Origin: Okapia johnstoni
Lineage: Eukaryota; Chordata; Mammalia; Artiodactyla; Giraffidae
Assembly (NCBI GenBank): GCA_024291935.2
Contig: CM044316.1
Span: 9,106,501 to 9,170,500, forward strand
DNA: 64,000 nt
Reading direction: 5' to 3'
Part shown: piece by piece, positions 21,600-33,004 of the stretch
Position numbering within the stretch: the first letter of the stretch is position 1
How the letters are laid out: each line of letters begins with the position of its first letter
Translations under genes and position numbers: made by a program
The notes under the pieces: model-generated
What the model was told of the DNA's origin: nothing
Database searches by the model: none
The model's input: the letters and a program-made list of their open reading frames with translations, nothing else

Positions 21600-21715
21600 A
21601 CTTGGCTGCATTGCACCTCTGGGCTTAAGTTTCCCCATCAGTAAATGTAGGGATAATGATGCTCATATCACTGAGGATTAAATCTATTATGCTAAGAACT
21701 CAATGATATTATTCA
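21600..21715 (+). mobile_element. MIR SINE fragment
   Basis: 'ttaagtttccccatcagtaaatgtagggataatgatg' and 'gaggattaaat' match the central and 3' MIR. Confidence 0.6.
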
Positions 21716-21734
21716 AAGGAGTGAAAATTGGGTT

Positions 21735-21863
21735 GCTGCTGCTGCTAAGTCGCTTCAGTCATGTCCGACTCTGTGCGACCCCATAGACAGCAGCCAACCA
21801 GGCTCCTCTGTCCCTGGGATTCTCCAGGCAAGAATACTGGAGTGGGGTGCCATTGCCTTCTCC
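21735..21863 (-). mobile_element. BovA SINE monomer
   Basis: Reverse unit with perfect 12-bp duplication GAAAATTGGGTT at 21723-21734 and 21864-21875. The GCT repeat at the left is the reverse of the AGC tail. Confidence 0.95.
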
Positions 21864-21875
21864 GAAAATTGGGTT

Positions 21876-22206
21876 ACATGTTTGAAAATGGAACAGAGGT
21901 AACAGGACACAGAAGCTGGGAAGTGCAAGAGGAATGGATGGTTAGGGAAAGGGTTAAGAGTTCTTCCAGTGTCCTGAAATAAAGCCCTGCTACATCAGAT
22001 ATCTCCTCTGTCTCAGTTACTGATAAACTAACATGAAGTCTTTAAATTTATCAAAATTACTCTGGTTTTGAAGGTGAATGATATCAATGCGGTATGAATG
22101 ATGTTTCATGCAGAAATCAGAGTCCCTCATCCAATGGAACGGTCCAGGTTGGCAAGGCAGTTCCCAGTGGTCACTCATGTTCTCAGGTTCCTCTTCTTGC
22201 TTCATC
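21876..22206. other. No gene recognised
   Basis: No repeat or coding signal. Confidence 0.4.
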
Positions 22207-22470
22207 CTCCCTAAGGCATTAGTTCCCATCCTGACGACACACTGAAATCACCTGGAAAGGTACTTTCTTTCTGGCTGCTTTAAAAATCTTCCCTCAGTCT
22301 TTGGTGTTTACAGTTAGGGTTAAGCTTAGGGTTAGGCATAAAAATATCTGGATGCCTGACCCTGCCATTAGAGATTCAGAATTAATTAGTCTGCAGTGTG
22401 ATCTGGGCATAGGTTTTTTTAAAGGTCCCCAGGAGATTTAATGTATAGCCATGTTTATTACCCACTGTCC
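22207..22470 (+). mobile_element. MER5-type hAT non-autonomous element
   Basis: 'acactgaaatcacctggaaagg', 'tagagattcagaattaatta' and 'aaaggtccccaggagattta' follow the MER5A order. The internal 'ttagggtt' motifs at 22313-22337 are part of it or a local oddity. Confidence 0.6.
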
Positions 22471-22645
22471 TGTAGCATTTCTGTATTGCTCTGATCAACA
22501 CCAGGTCACTGTTACATCTCAGTTCCAGCCAGTAGGAAGGAGAAAGAGAGCATGCAGGAAATGTGTGTGTTGTCCATAAGATTCAAGCCAGGGAGTGGAA
22601 TACGTCACTTCCTCTCATGCCCCATTGGTGGGAACTTAGTCACAT

Positions 22646-22994
22646 GGCCTCACGTAGCTGCAAGGGAGGCTAGGAAATGTCTAACTGGGCAGTTATGTTC
22701 CTGGCTACCATTCTTTACTTATTTTTTAAAAATAATTTTACTTATTTATTTTTTGGCTGTCCTGGGTCTTTGCTGTTTTGCACAGGCTTTCTATAGTTGC
22801 AGTGAGCAGGGGGCCACTTAGGCCTCACCTAGCTGCAAGGGAGGCTGGGAAATGTCTAACTGGGAAGTTATGTTCCTGGCTACCATTGTTTATTTATTTT
22901 TTTAAAAATAATTTTACTTATTTATTTTTTGGCTGTCCTGGGTCTTCGCTGTTTTGCACAGGCTTTCTATAGTTGCAGTGAGCAGGGGGCCACT
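22646..22994. repeat. Tandem duplication, 2 x ~175 bp
   Basis: Unit 1 (22646-22820) and unit 2 (22821-22994) both run from 'ggcctcac.tagctgcaagg' to 'gcagtgagcagggggccact' and differ at about seven positions. Each unit has flank, target-site copy and the 3' part of the CHR SINE. The duplication is therefore younger than the SINE. Confidence 0.93.
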
Positions 22995-23226
22995 CTTTGT
23001 TGCCATGCTTGGGCTTCTCATTGTGGTGGCTTCTCTTGTTGTGGAGAACAGACTTGCAGCACATGGGCTTGGTAGTCACGGCTCCCAGGCTCTAGAGCAC
23101 AGGCTCAGTAGTTGTGGCCCACTGGCTTAGTTGCTCTGTGGCATGGAATCTTCTGGAACCAGGGACTGAACCGATGTCCCCTGCATTGGCAGGCAGATTC
23201 CCATCCACTGCGCCACCTGGGAAGTC
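22715..23226 (-). mobile_element. CHR-type SINE, long form, partly duplicated
   Basis: Reverse copy. The duplication CCTGGCTACCATTCT is at 22700-22714 and 23227-23241, with a third, one-base-changed copy inside at about 22875-22889 created by the tandem duplication. Head ends 'ccacctgggaagtcc'. Confidence 0.92.
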
Positions 23227-23674
23227 CCTGGCTACCATTCTATTACTTTGGAAGATGAGGGAAATGGATTTGGGACAAAGGATGGGGTTCAGAAAGCAAG
23301 TGGGCTGGCAGAGCTGGCTCTGGCAGTGACTGGCACTGGCCAATGGATTAATTTCCAAGGCTTGCCACAAACTGGGTCACTTAAAACAATAAAATGTATT
23401 TCCTCCTAGTTCTGGTGGCTATAAGTCTGAAATTAAGATGTTGGTGGGGCCACAATCCCTCTAAAACTTGTAGGGGAGAAACTTTATTTGTCTTTTCCCA
23501 GCTTTCGGTGGTTTGTCTGCAGTAAACATTGACATTCCTTGACTGGCAGCTATAGCACTTCAGTCTCTGCTCCTTGCTATGTGATGTTCTTCCTGTGACT
23601 CAGTGTCTTCTCTCCCCTCTTTCTTTTTATTTATTTTTTGTAAACACTTGGCAATCCTATTCTTTTTCATACAG

Positions 23675-24005
23675 TTACATTTATTTATGTTTTGGCTGTG
23701 CTGAGTCTTCACTGCTGCTTGGGCTTTTCTCTAGTTGGGGTGAGCAGGGGCTACTCTCTAATTGCAGTGTGTGGGCTTCTCATTGTGGTGCCTTCTCTTG
23801 TTGTGGAGCACAAGCTCTAGGGCATGCAGGCTTCAGCAGCTGTTGCATGAGGGCCCAGGAGTTGTGCTCCCCAGGCTCTAGAGCACAGGTTCAATAGTTG
23901 TAGTGCATGGGTTTCATTGTTCAGGGGCATGTGGAATCTTCCCAGACCAGGGATCGAATCCAAGTCTCCTGCATTGGCAGGTGGATTCTTTACCAGGGAA
24001 GCCCC
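23675..24005 (-). mobile_element. CHR-type SINE, long form
   Basis: 'ggctgtgctgagtcttcactg' to 'tggattctttaccagggaagcccc'. Part of the head is deleted ('accagggaagcccc' directly after 'ttctt'). Confidence 0.9.
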
Positions 24006-24036
24006 ATCCTCTTCTCTTTTTAGAAGGACACCAGTT

Positions 24037-24231
24037 ACTTCCCTGGTGGTCCTGTGCTTAAGACTTTGCCTTTCAATTCAGGGAGTATGGTTTCAATTCC
24101 TGGTTGGGGAACTAAGATCCCACATGCCTTGAGGACAAAGAAAACCAAAACACAAAACAGAAGCAATAGTGTAACAGATTCAATAAAGACTTTAAAAATG
24201 GTCCACATCAAAAACAAAAATCTTAAAAAAT
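24037..24231 (+). mobile_element. CHR-type SINE with long 3' tail
   Basis: 'ttccctggtggtcctgtgctta' to 'aaaaatggtccacatcaaaaac'. This is the extended-tail form. It faces the reverse CHR ~30 bases upstream, making an inverted pair. Confidence 0.88.
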
Positions 24232-24395
24232 GGGCAGCAATCATATTGGAATTAAGTTCCACCCTTCTCCATCATGGCCTCATCTTAACTAGTTACATCT
24301 ACGATGACCCTAATAAGGTCATAATTTGAGGTACTGAGGTTTAGGACTTAAACATTTTGTTGTTGTTGTTGAGGATCACAATTCAACCCATAGCA

Positions 24396-24638
24396 GCCAG
24401 GAACCAAGAACGAAAATGATGAGGCATCCTTCAACGTGGCCATCACAGAGAGACAGTGACTTGGCAACTTATCTTTCCTTTCTCCATGCCTCATCCCCAT
24501 CCTAGGCACAATGTGAGGCCCAGAAAACTAAGATGCAGCTTTATGGCACCAAGAAAAAGCACCCCACCAAGCAGAAGAGTACCCTAAATGGTCTGAGATG
24601 AAGTTTCCCATCCCACAGAATGAGGATTGAAACTCGTC
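24396..24638. other. No gene recognised
   Basis: No coding or repeat signal. Confidence 0.4.
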
Positions 24639-24816
24639 ATGAAAGTGAAAGTGTTAGTTGCTTAGTCGTGCTTTGTGACTTCATGGTCTGTAACCCATAG
24701 GCTCCTCTGTCCATGAGATTTTTCAGGCAAGAATACTGGAGTTGGTTGCCATTTCCTTCTCCAGGGGATCTTCCTGACCCAGGGATTGAACACATTCTTT
24801 ACCATCTGAGCCACCA
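24639..24816 (-). mobile_element. Bov-tA SINE, internally deleted
   Basis: Reverse copy beginning 'atgaaagtgaaagtgttag'. About 20 bases of the tRNA-like part after 'cccagggattgaac' are missing. Confidence 0.88.
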
Positions 24817-24931
24817 AATTGTTAGCAAAAAATAATTAACATCTCTCAGGCATTTGAACTGGGCACTGAAATTCACATAAGCAACATCCTCAAGGGTTCA
24901 ACAGAACGAAGTATTAACAAACTCCTAGATC

Positions 24932-25455
24932 AGGTGTTGGCAAACTATGGCTCACCAGCCAAATTTGCTGGCTACCTATTTTTGTAAATAAAGTTTTACT
25001 GACACACAGCCACACCCATTCATATACCTACTGTTTACGGCTGTTTTTTAAAACAACAGTTAAACTTTATTTATTTATTTATTTTTGGCTCTGCTGCGTC
25101 TTTCTCTAGTTGCGGTGTGCAGGCTTCCTACTGTGGTGGCTTCTGTTGTTGCATAGCATGGGCTCTAGGGTGTGTGGACTTCAGTAGCTGCAGCGTGTGG
25201 GCTCTAGAGCACAGGTTCAGTAATGACACAGGGGATCAGTTTCCCCAAGTCATGTGGGGTCTTCCTAGACCATGGATCAAACCCATGTCCCCTGTATTGG
25301 CAGGTGGATTCTTAACCACTGGGCAACCAGGGAAGTTACCTATGGCTCTTTTAATGCTAAAAAGTTAGATTTAAGTCACCTCAACAGAGACTATACAAAC
25401 TGCAAAGCCCAAAATATTTATTATCTGGTCCTTTACAGGAGTTTTTCAACCCCAG
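24932..25455 (+). mobile_element. hAT-type DNA transposon relic
   Basis: 'caggtgttggcaaactatggctc', 'aaataaagttttactgacacacagccac' and, after a CHR insertion, 'caaaatatttattatctggtcctttac'. These are the two halves of a common mammalian hAT-like element with imperfect inverted ends. The same family hosts the Y1 pseudogene at 34.6 kb. Confidence 0.6.
25058..25338 (-). mobile_element. CHR-type SINE, long form
   Basis: Reverse copy, 'ggctctgctgcgtctttctc' to 'gggcaaccagggaagttacc', inserted in the hAT relic. Confidence 0.9.
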
Positions 25456-25559
25456 TCTGGATCAAGCTTTCAGATCCTCCACAATTTAAGACCAGTTTTT
25501 CAAACATATACTCCAGTACTCTTCCACTTAAACTTTCCAATATATTAAAACTAGTACTT

Positions 25560-26040
25560 GCAATATAGGTACTTCCTATGTTCATAGCAGCACTATTCAC
25601 AAGTGGCAAGACATGGAAATAACCTAAATGTCCATTGACAGGTGATTGGATGAAGAAGATGTGGTACATGTATATGATAGAATACTACTCAGCTACAGAA
25701 AAGAATAAAATAGTGTCATTGTTAGCAACACAGATGGAACTAGAGACTATCACACCAAGTGAAGTAAGTCAGAGGGAGAAAGACAAATATCATGTGATAT
25801 CGCTTACATATGGAATCTAAAATATGACACAAATGGACTTATCTATGAAACAGAAACAGACTCACAGATACAGAGATCAGATTTGTGGTTGCCAGGGGGA
25901 GGAGGGTGGAGGAAGGACCAATTGGGAGTTTGGGGTTAACAGATGCAAACTATTATACATAGAATGGATAAACAACAAGGTCCTACTGTATAGCACAGGG
26001 AACCATATTCAATATGCTGCGATGAACCGTAAGAAGGCCT
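25560..26040 (+). mobile_element. Artiodactyl L1 3' end
   Basis: ORF2 C-terminus is readable over ~60 codons (GDWMKKMWYMYMIEYYSATE... then ...SQREKDKYHVISLTYGI), then 3' UTR ('ggttgccagggggagg', 'gtcctactgtatagcacaggg'). It is fragmentary and inactive. Confidence 0.9.
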
Positions 26041-26042
26041 TG

Positions 26043-26113
26043 TGTTAGCCAGTTGTCTCTGACTCTGCGACCCCATGGACTGTAGCCTACCAGGCTCCTC
26101 TGTCCATGGAATT
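26043..26113 (-). mobile_element. BovA SINE fragment
   Basis: Only 'gttagccagttgtctctgactctgcgacc' to 'ctctgtccatggaattc' remains. It abuts a BovB directly, which suggests a deletion or recombination junction. Confidence 0.8.
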
Positions 26114-26340
26114 CACGAGGTTCCCGTGAAACCTCTATGCAGGTCAAGAAGCAACAGTTAGAACTGGACACAGAACAACACACTGGTTCAAAATTGAGAA
26201 AGGAGTATGTCAAGGATGTATATTGTCACCTTGCTTATTTAACTTATATGCAGAGCACATCAGAGAAATGCTGGCCTGGATGAAGCACAAGCTGGAATCA
26301 AGATTGCTGGGAGAAATATCAATAACCTCAGATACGCCAA

Positions 26341-26630
26341 TGCTGCTGCTGCTGCTGCTGCTGCTAAGATGCTTCAGTCGTGTCCGACTCTGTGCGATCC
26401 CATAGACAGCAGCCCACCAAGCTCCTCTCTCCATGAGATTCTCCAGGCAACAACAGTGGAGTGGGTTGCCATGTCCTTCTCCAATGCATGAAAGTGAAAA
26501 GTGAAAGTGAAGTTGCTCAGTTATGTCTGACTCCTAGCGACCCCATGGACTGCAGCCTACCAGGCTCCTCCGTCCATGGGATTCTCCAGGCAAGAGTACT
26601 GGAGTGAGGTGCCATTGCCTTCTCCAATAC
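26341..26630 (-). mobile_element. Bov-A2 SINE (dimer)
   Basis: Reverse dimer starting with (TGC)n and ending 'gccattgccttctcc'. The flanks 'atacgccaatg' and 'atacgccgatg' are a target-site duplication with one change, located at the BovB YADD coding site. Confidence 0.93.
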
Positions 26631-26707
26631 GCCGATGACACCACCCTTATGGCAGAAAGCAAAGAGAAACTGAAGAGCCTCTTGCTGAAAGTGAAAGAGG
26701 AGAGTGA

Positions 26708-27572
<865 letters not shown>

Positions 27573-28047
27573 AAATCCAACATTCAAAAAAAAAAGATCA
27601 TGGCATCTGGTCCCATCACTTCATGGCAAATAGATGGGGGAAACAATGGAAACAGTGATGGAGTTTACTTTATTGGGCTCCAAAATCACAGCAGATGATG
27701 ACTGCAGCCACGAAATTAAAAGACACTTGTTCCTTGGAAGAAAAGCTATGACAAGCCTAGACAGTGTATTAAAAAGCAGAGACATTACTTTGCCAACAAA
27801 AGTCCGTCTAGTCAAAGTTATGGTTTTTCCAGTAGTCATGTATGGATGTGAGAGCTGAACCATAAAGAAGGCTGAGTGCTGAAGACTTGATGCTTTTGAA
27901 CTGTGGTGTTGGAGAAGACTCTTGAGAGTCCCTTGAACTGCAAGGAGATCAAATCAGTCAATCCTAAAAGAAATCAATCCTGAATATTTATTAAAAAGAC
28001 TGATGCTGAAACTGAAGCTCTAATACTTTGTCCACCTGATGCAAGGA

Positions 28048-28119
28048 GCCTGTCCAACATACATTTCTTTTTCTTCTGTTGATATATTTCTTCTGATTTT
28101 CTTTTAGCGAATCATTGTC
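28048..28119 (+). other. 72-bp filler insertion in BovB, copied from 29.2 kb
   Basis: Between BovB 'gatgcaaggagc' and 'attagaaaagaacctg' lies non-BovB sequence. It matches 29232-29303 in the same orientation: both share 'gcctgtccaacatacatttct', 'tatatttcttctgattttctttt' and 'atcattgtc'. About six differences separate the two. Confidence 0.85.
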
Positions 28120-28331
28120 ATTAGAAAAGAACCTGATGCTGGGAAAGATTGAAGGCAGGAGGAGAAGGGGATGACAGAGGACAAGATGGTTGGATGGCAT
28201 CACCGACTCAATGGACATGAGTTTGAGCAAGCTCCGGGAGATGGTGAAGGAGAGGGAAGCCTGGTGTGCTGCAATGCATCGGGTCCCAAAGAGTCGGACA
28301 CGACTGAGCGACTGAAAAACAACAGCAACAA

Positions 28332-28448
28332 AGAATACTGGAGTGGGTAGCCATTCCCTTCCCCAGGGGATCTTCTCAACTCAGGGATCGAACCTGGGTC
28401 TCCTGCATTGCAGGCAGATTTTTTAACACCTGAGCCACCGGGGAAGCT
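28332..28448 (-). mobile_element. Bov-tA SINE, truncated
   Basis: Only the tRNA-side half remains ('gaatactggagtgggtagcc' to 'gccaccggggaagct'). It directly follows the BovB end. Confidence 0.88.
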
Positions 28449-28474
28449 GGTGATAGACCATAGTGGATATTAAA

Positions 28475-28575
28475 AAGGAATATATATATATATACATATA
28501 ACTCAATCACTTTGCTGTACATCAGAAATTAGACATTTAAATCAACTATGCTTCAACTGAAAAATTAAAAAATAA
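28475..28575 (+). mobile_element. L1 3' end fragment
   Basis: 'actcaatcactttgctgtacatcagaaattag' to 'cttcaactgaaaaattaaaa' is the last ~80 bases of an artiodactyl L1, preceded by an AT microsatellite. Confidence 0.8.
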
Positions 28576-29208
28576 CTGGTATCCATAAAGCCCTTTAAAT
28601 CCATTATCTCTAAAAAGTTTTTTGTCCCCCAACACAACCAGGAGAGAATCAAGACCCCACCTCTTCCCACCATCCAGTGGATGACAATTGGGTGGTTAAG
28701 AAGACATGTCATCCTAAACACATCCTAAAATTTGGGTAATAGTGTGTACATCTGCTTTAGCAGCAAGAGTAGAGCTAACTCCTCTTTTCACTCAATACAT
28801 ATATGACTTAAAGTCTGCTTACTGAAAAATTATAGGCCAAAAGTACTGCTGATGCAAATGAGTGTTATTTAATACTGTAGGATTTGCCAAACAACCCACG
28901 ACAAATTAAACTGATAATAACAAGCTAAGCCCACAGTAATTTATCATTAGCTAAGCAAAAAGAACAGCATTCAAAAACCATGGCCAACTCAAGAGAATAC
29001 AGAGGCAAAATGTTCCTTCAGGGAATTATGGAAATTCCTACTATTGGTGTATACATGTGTGTGTGTGATACTGTAGGTTATTATTTGGCAGCCAGACTTC
29101 TAGGTGGAATACCAAATAAAAATGCTCGGTTAACTGTAGTGGCTTGCTATTTTAAATTTATGAACACTATGTTTTAGTAAGCCTTAATGACTCATTAGCA
29201 TACATAGG
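28576..29208. other. No gene recognised
   Basis: AT-rich and unassigned. A 65-codon frame at 28980-29177 has no recognisable domain. Confidence 0.4.
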
Positions 29209-29890
29209 CATAGTGGATATCTGTTGGGTTTGCCTGTCCAACATACATTTCTCTTTTTTCTGTTAATATATTTCTTCTGATTTTCTTTTGGGGATCATTG
29301 TCTCATTCTATTTTTTTTTTTAATTTATTTGGCTGCACCAGGTCTTAGCTGTGGCACACAGAATCTTTGTTGCCACATGCAGGGTCTTTGCTTCGCCAGG
29401 AGGATCTTCCGTTGTAGCATGCAGGCTTTTAATTGCAGCATGTGGGGTCTTAGTTCCCTGACCAGGGGTCAAACCCAGGCTCCCCTGCATTGTGAGTGTA
29501 GAGTCTTAACCACTGGACCACCAGGGAAGTCCCCATTGTCCTGTTCTTATCCATGTGACTTGAGAAGGGCCAGCTTTAGAACTGGGCATAGAACCAAGAC
29601 TGGCCATTCAGTGTATGATATCTCTTTGTTCATAGTTCAGCCATGAGCACATATCTCAAGGTGATGAGATTTACTTCCAGGATTTCTGCCATAGTTGCTA
29701 AGCTTGGAGAATGGAACTGCCTACAGCAGGGAGAACCAGACAGCTAATGAAGACAACACAAAGGGAAGCAGGGCTGAGAATGGAAAAACAGATTCCTGAC
29801 ACTGTTTGAGCACCTGGATCCAGCCAAGCCTGAAGCCTTAGGTGAAGTCTCCCTTAAAAATCAAGGGATTTGTACCTTTGTAGGTGTCTC
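29209..29890 (+). repeat. Unclassified old interspersed repeat, split by CHR
   Basis: Starts 'catagtggatatctgttgggtttgcc' and resumes at 29534 with 'attgtcctgttcttatccatgtgac'. A related start ('catagtggatatcttttgagcatc') occurs at 59742. Family not identified. Confidence 0.4.
29310..29533 (-). mobile_element. CHR-type SINE
   Basis: Reverse copy, T-run to 'ggaccaccagggaagtcccc'. The flanks 'attgtctcattct' and 'attgtcctgttct' are a decayed duplication. Confidence 0.9.
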
Positions 29891-29891
29891 A

Positions 29892-30074
29892 CGGGGCATC
29901 CCTGGTAGCTCAGCTGGTAAAGAATCCTCCTGCAATTTGGGAGACCTGGGTTCAATCTCTGGGTTGGGAAGATCCCCTGCAGGAGGGCATGGCAATCCAC
30001 TCCAGTATTCTTGCCTGGAGAATCTCCACGGAAGAGTCGGACATAACTGAGCAACTAAGCACAGCACAGCACAG
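29892..30074 (+). mobile_element. Bov-tA SINE, 3' part deleted
   Basis: The head is intact ('ggggcatccctggtagctcagctgg'). About 30 bases are lost between 'ggagaatctccacgg' and 'aagagtcggacataac'. Confidence 0.92.
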
Positions 30075-30169
30075 GTGACTCAAGACCATACTCTGAAAAA
30101 AATTTTCACCTGCACACGCTGATACCATGTACAAGCCCCGTGTCTTTGCCTTTTGAAGTAAAATGCTGA

Positions 30170-30660
30170 CTCAAGAGTTAATGATTGGGAAATGTGAAGA
30201 TGTAGAAACGAAGAATAACTATTGGGCTAGGGAACTGGTAACAATTTAGATAATAATTCTGCTGCACAGCAGGATCACTGAATTCCTAGTTCCCTGAAAG
30301 ATATAGATAAAGGCCTGACACACATTCCTAAGTTGTTTTTACAGGAAGCAGACCCCCTCCAGATGAAAACTGCTTACCACAAGAACACAGACCCCAGACT
30401 GGATGAAACCAGAAGGTTGATGAGGCTTGAAACTTCACCTTGATGCCAACCAGTCCAAGAACTGTCCATGAGCTGATCACGCCCCTACTCCTTGAACACT
30501 ATAAAACTCCTCGCTATCCCCTCCAGGGTGGGTCACATGATCTTCAGGGCCTTAGCCCACTGTGACCCCCTGAATCTGGCAAAGGAATAAAAGCTACTGT
30601 TTTCTACTTCACCCCAAACTCCATCTGTGTGTTTCTGCTCAGCACTGGTGAACAGAGGCC
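30170..30660 (+). mobile_element. Solo LTR, class I-like endogenous retrovirus
   Basis: The layout is that of a retroviral LTR: a U3-like part, TATA box, 'cctgaatctggcaaaggaataaaa' polyadenylation region and a U5-like T/C-rich part. No coding internal region lies on either side within the visible repeats, so it is probably solo. Exact TG...CA ends were not fixed. Confidence 0.6.
30500..30591 (+). promoter_or_regulatory. LTR TATA box and polyadenylation signal
   Basis: TATAAAA at 30500-30506 and AATAAA at 30586-30591, ~80 bases apart, as in a retroviral LTR where the R region lies between them. Whether it is active is unknown. Confidence 0.6.
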
Positions 30661-30679
30661 AAGTTTTGGCAAAAAGTCA

Positions 30680-30829
30680 TATTTTATTTTCTAAAATTTA
30701 TGTGGCCGTGGGGAGTCATAGTTGCGGCATATGGAATCTTTGGTTGTGGCACATGGGCTTAGTTGTGGGCCCCGGGCCCCTACATTGGGAGCTCAAAGTC
30801 TTAACCACTGGACAACCCGGGAGGTCCCT
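30680..30829 (-). mobile_element. CHR-type SINE, short form
   Basis: Reverse copy ending 'ggacaacccgggaggtccc'. The flanks 'aagtcatatttta' and 'aagtcacatttta' are a duplication with one change. Confidence 0.9.
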
Positions 30830-31224
30830 AAGTCACATTTTATAACTGAGGTTTTATGTTGGAAAAATAAACCCCAGATGGGATTTTTTTTCTTTAATGT
30901 TTGCTATTGGTTGCTGAATGAAATTCAAGAGCATTTCTTCTTCCCGGAGGTTATGAGGGAAAAATAAGCATACCTCCTCATGGAAGCCAGTTTTCTGATG
31001 TGATATGAGCTCAAAACTTTAGGCTTCAGGATACGATAATAAATGATAAAAGCAAATCACCCAGAGAAAAAGAGAAACAGAGAGAGAAGATGAGAGTGGA
31101 GTGACTGTTTTGAGAGGTAACTTGACAGTTATTCTTCCAGTTGTTCCAAAATGTTCATTACAGATGTTAGACAAGGCCTGGCAAACATGTGCTTCAAATT
31201 TCCTGCGTGGTTGTGTTTGTTTGC
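30830..31224. other. No gene recognised
   Basis: No repeat or coding signal identified. Confidence 0.4.
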
Positions 31225-31344
31225 TAGGATTGCCGTAACAAAGTACCATAAGCTCAGGGGCTTAACAGCAGGAATTTGTTGTGTCATAGTTCCTGAGGCT
31301 GAAATCTGGGATCAAGGTGTCAGTGGGGTTTTTTTTCTTTCTGA

Positions 31345-31641
31345 TAATTTTATTTCTTTATTTATTTAGTTTTGGCTGTGGTGGGTCTTCATTTCTGGAC
31401 ACGTTTTTTTCTCTAGTTGCGGCAAGTGGGGGTTACTCTCATGGCAGGGGCTTCTCTTTGCGGTGGCTCTAGGGCTCGTGGGCTTCAGGATTTGCGGTTC
31501 CCAGGCTCTAGAGCACAGGCTCGGGCGCACACAGGATTAGTTGCTCCCAGGCATATGGATCTTCCCAGGCCAGGGATGGAACGGGTGTCTTCTGCATTGA
31601 CAGGCGGATTCTTTACCACTGAGCCAACCAGTGGCAAGCCC
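31345..31641 (-). mobile_element. CHR-type SINE, long form
   Basis: 'ttttggctgtggtgggtcttc' to 'gagccaaccagtggcaagccc'. Reverse orientation. Confidence 0.9.
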
Positions 31642-31884
31642 AGCGCTGATTCTGCAGGTCATGAAGGAGAATCTGTCTCATGTCTCTCGCCTTACTTTTA
31701 GTGACTTGCTAGCAGTCGTTGGTGTTCCTTGACTTGTAGAAGCATCTCCCCAGTCTCTGCCTTCATCTTCATAATGGTGTTCCTCTTGAGTATGTTTGTA
31801 TGTGTGTCTGTATCTGTCCAAATTTCTCCCTTTTCTAAGGACACCAGTCATACTGGATTAGGAGCCCACCCTATTTCAGTATGG

Positions 31885-32100
31885 GGGCTTCCCTGGTGGC
31901 TCAAACAGTAAAGAATCTGCTTGCAATGCAGGAGGTGAAAGTGATGCGGGTTCGATCCCTGGGTCAGGAAGATGCCCTGGAGCAGGAAATGGCAACCCAC
32001 TCCACTTTTCTTGCCTGGAGAATCCCATGAACAGAGGAGTCTGGTGGACTACAGTCCGTGGGGTCGCAAAGAGTTGGCCACGACTGAGCGACTAACACAC
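31885..32100 (+). mobile_element. Bov-tA SINE
   Basis: Full-length forward copy, 'gggcttccctggtggctcaaac' to 'gagcgactaacacac'. A ~10-base insertion ('gtgaaagtga') interrupts the head. Confidence 0.95.
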
Positions 32101-32193
32101 TAATCCAGTAGGACCTTAACTAATCACAACTGCCATGACCCTATTTCCAAATAAGTTCCCATTCTGAAGTATTGGAGGTTAGGACTCCAGCAT

Positions 32194-32409
32194 TTTTTTT
32201 TAATTTAAAAAATTTGTTTATTTTTTATTTGGATGCTCCAAGTCTTAGTTACTGCACTCAGGGTCTTCGTTGCCATGTGGGGGGTCTTCCTTGCAGCTTT
32301 CAGTCTCTTTAGTTGCAGCATGAAGGATCTAATTACCTGAGCAGGGAGCAAACCCAGGTTCCCTGCAATGGGAGCACAGTTTTAACCAATGGACCAAAAT
32401 GGAAGTCCC
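32194..32409 (-). mobile_element. CHR-type SINE
   Basis: Reverse copy, T-run to 'ggaccaaaatggaagtcccc'. Confidence 0.9.
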
Positions 32410-32639
32410 CTAATTTATCTTTTTTTTTTTTGGCAGGGGGACACAATTCAACCCAGAATTCTCATTTTTAATTCTGCATCTCATTTTATAAAGTCTTCAG
32501 TATAGCTGTGCTGTCTCAGGGACACATTTGAGGGGTTTTGTAGAGCTGGGCTCTCTCATCCATTGGTTTCTCCAGCCTCCCCCGTTTGCCTCCCTGGAAA
32601 GGCCTGTCCTCTTTTCATCAGTGGGGTTCAATGTAGCAT

Positions 32640-32857
32640 GTGCTGTGCTGTGCTTAGTTGCTCCGTCGTGTCTGACTCTTTGCAACCCTATGGACTATAG
32701 CCCATGAGGCTCCTGTGTCCATGGGGATTCTCCAGGCAAGAATACTGGAGTGGGTTGCCATGCCCTCCTCCAGGGGATATTCCCAACCCAGGGATCGAAC
32801 CCAGGTCTCCCACAATGCAGGCTGATTCTTTACCAGCTGAGCCACCAGGGAAGCCCC
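32640..32857 (-). mobile_element. Bov-tA SINE
   Basis: Full-length reverse copy, 'gtgctgtgctgtgcttag' to 'gccaccagggaagccc'. The flanks 'caatgta' and 'caatgtc' suggest a short duplication. Confidence 0.95.
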
Positions 32858-33004
32858 CAATGTCAGTGTATGTCTGCCCAAATGAGTAGGAGGATCCTTT
32901 CCCCAAGGACCTTGGCTCATCCAGGAATGCCCCTTCAACAGCCAGGAATATAACCTCAGGTGACAGGAAGTCCTCTCTTGTCTGTGCATCCAAACCACTC
33001 ATGG

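Larger units (their letters stand above)
23345..24395 (-). mobile_element. MLT1-type MaLR LTR, split by two CHR SINEs
   Basis: 'gccacaaactgggtcacttaaaac', 'tctggtggctataagtctg' and the end 'gaggatcacaattcaacccatagcag' are the reverse MLT1 pattern. CHR copies at 23675 (reverse) and 24037 (forward) lie inside. Confidence 0.85.
31225..32455 (-). mobile_element. MLT1-type MaLR LTR, split by three SINEs
   Basis: 'gtaacaaagtaccataagctcagg', 'aaggacaccagtcatactggattagg', 'ccaaataagttcccattctgaag' and 'gggacacaattcaacccagaa' follow the reverse MLT1 order almost completely. CHR (31345), Bov-tA (31885) and CHR (32194) are inside. Confidence 0.9.

Noticed and set aside
22313..22337. Interstitial telomere-like TTAGGG motifs
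   Set aside because: Only two or three irregular units within a hAT-like element.
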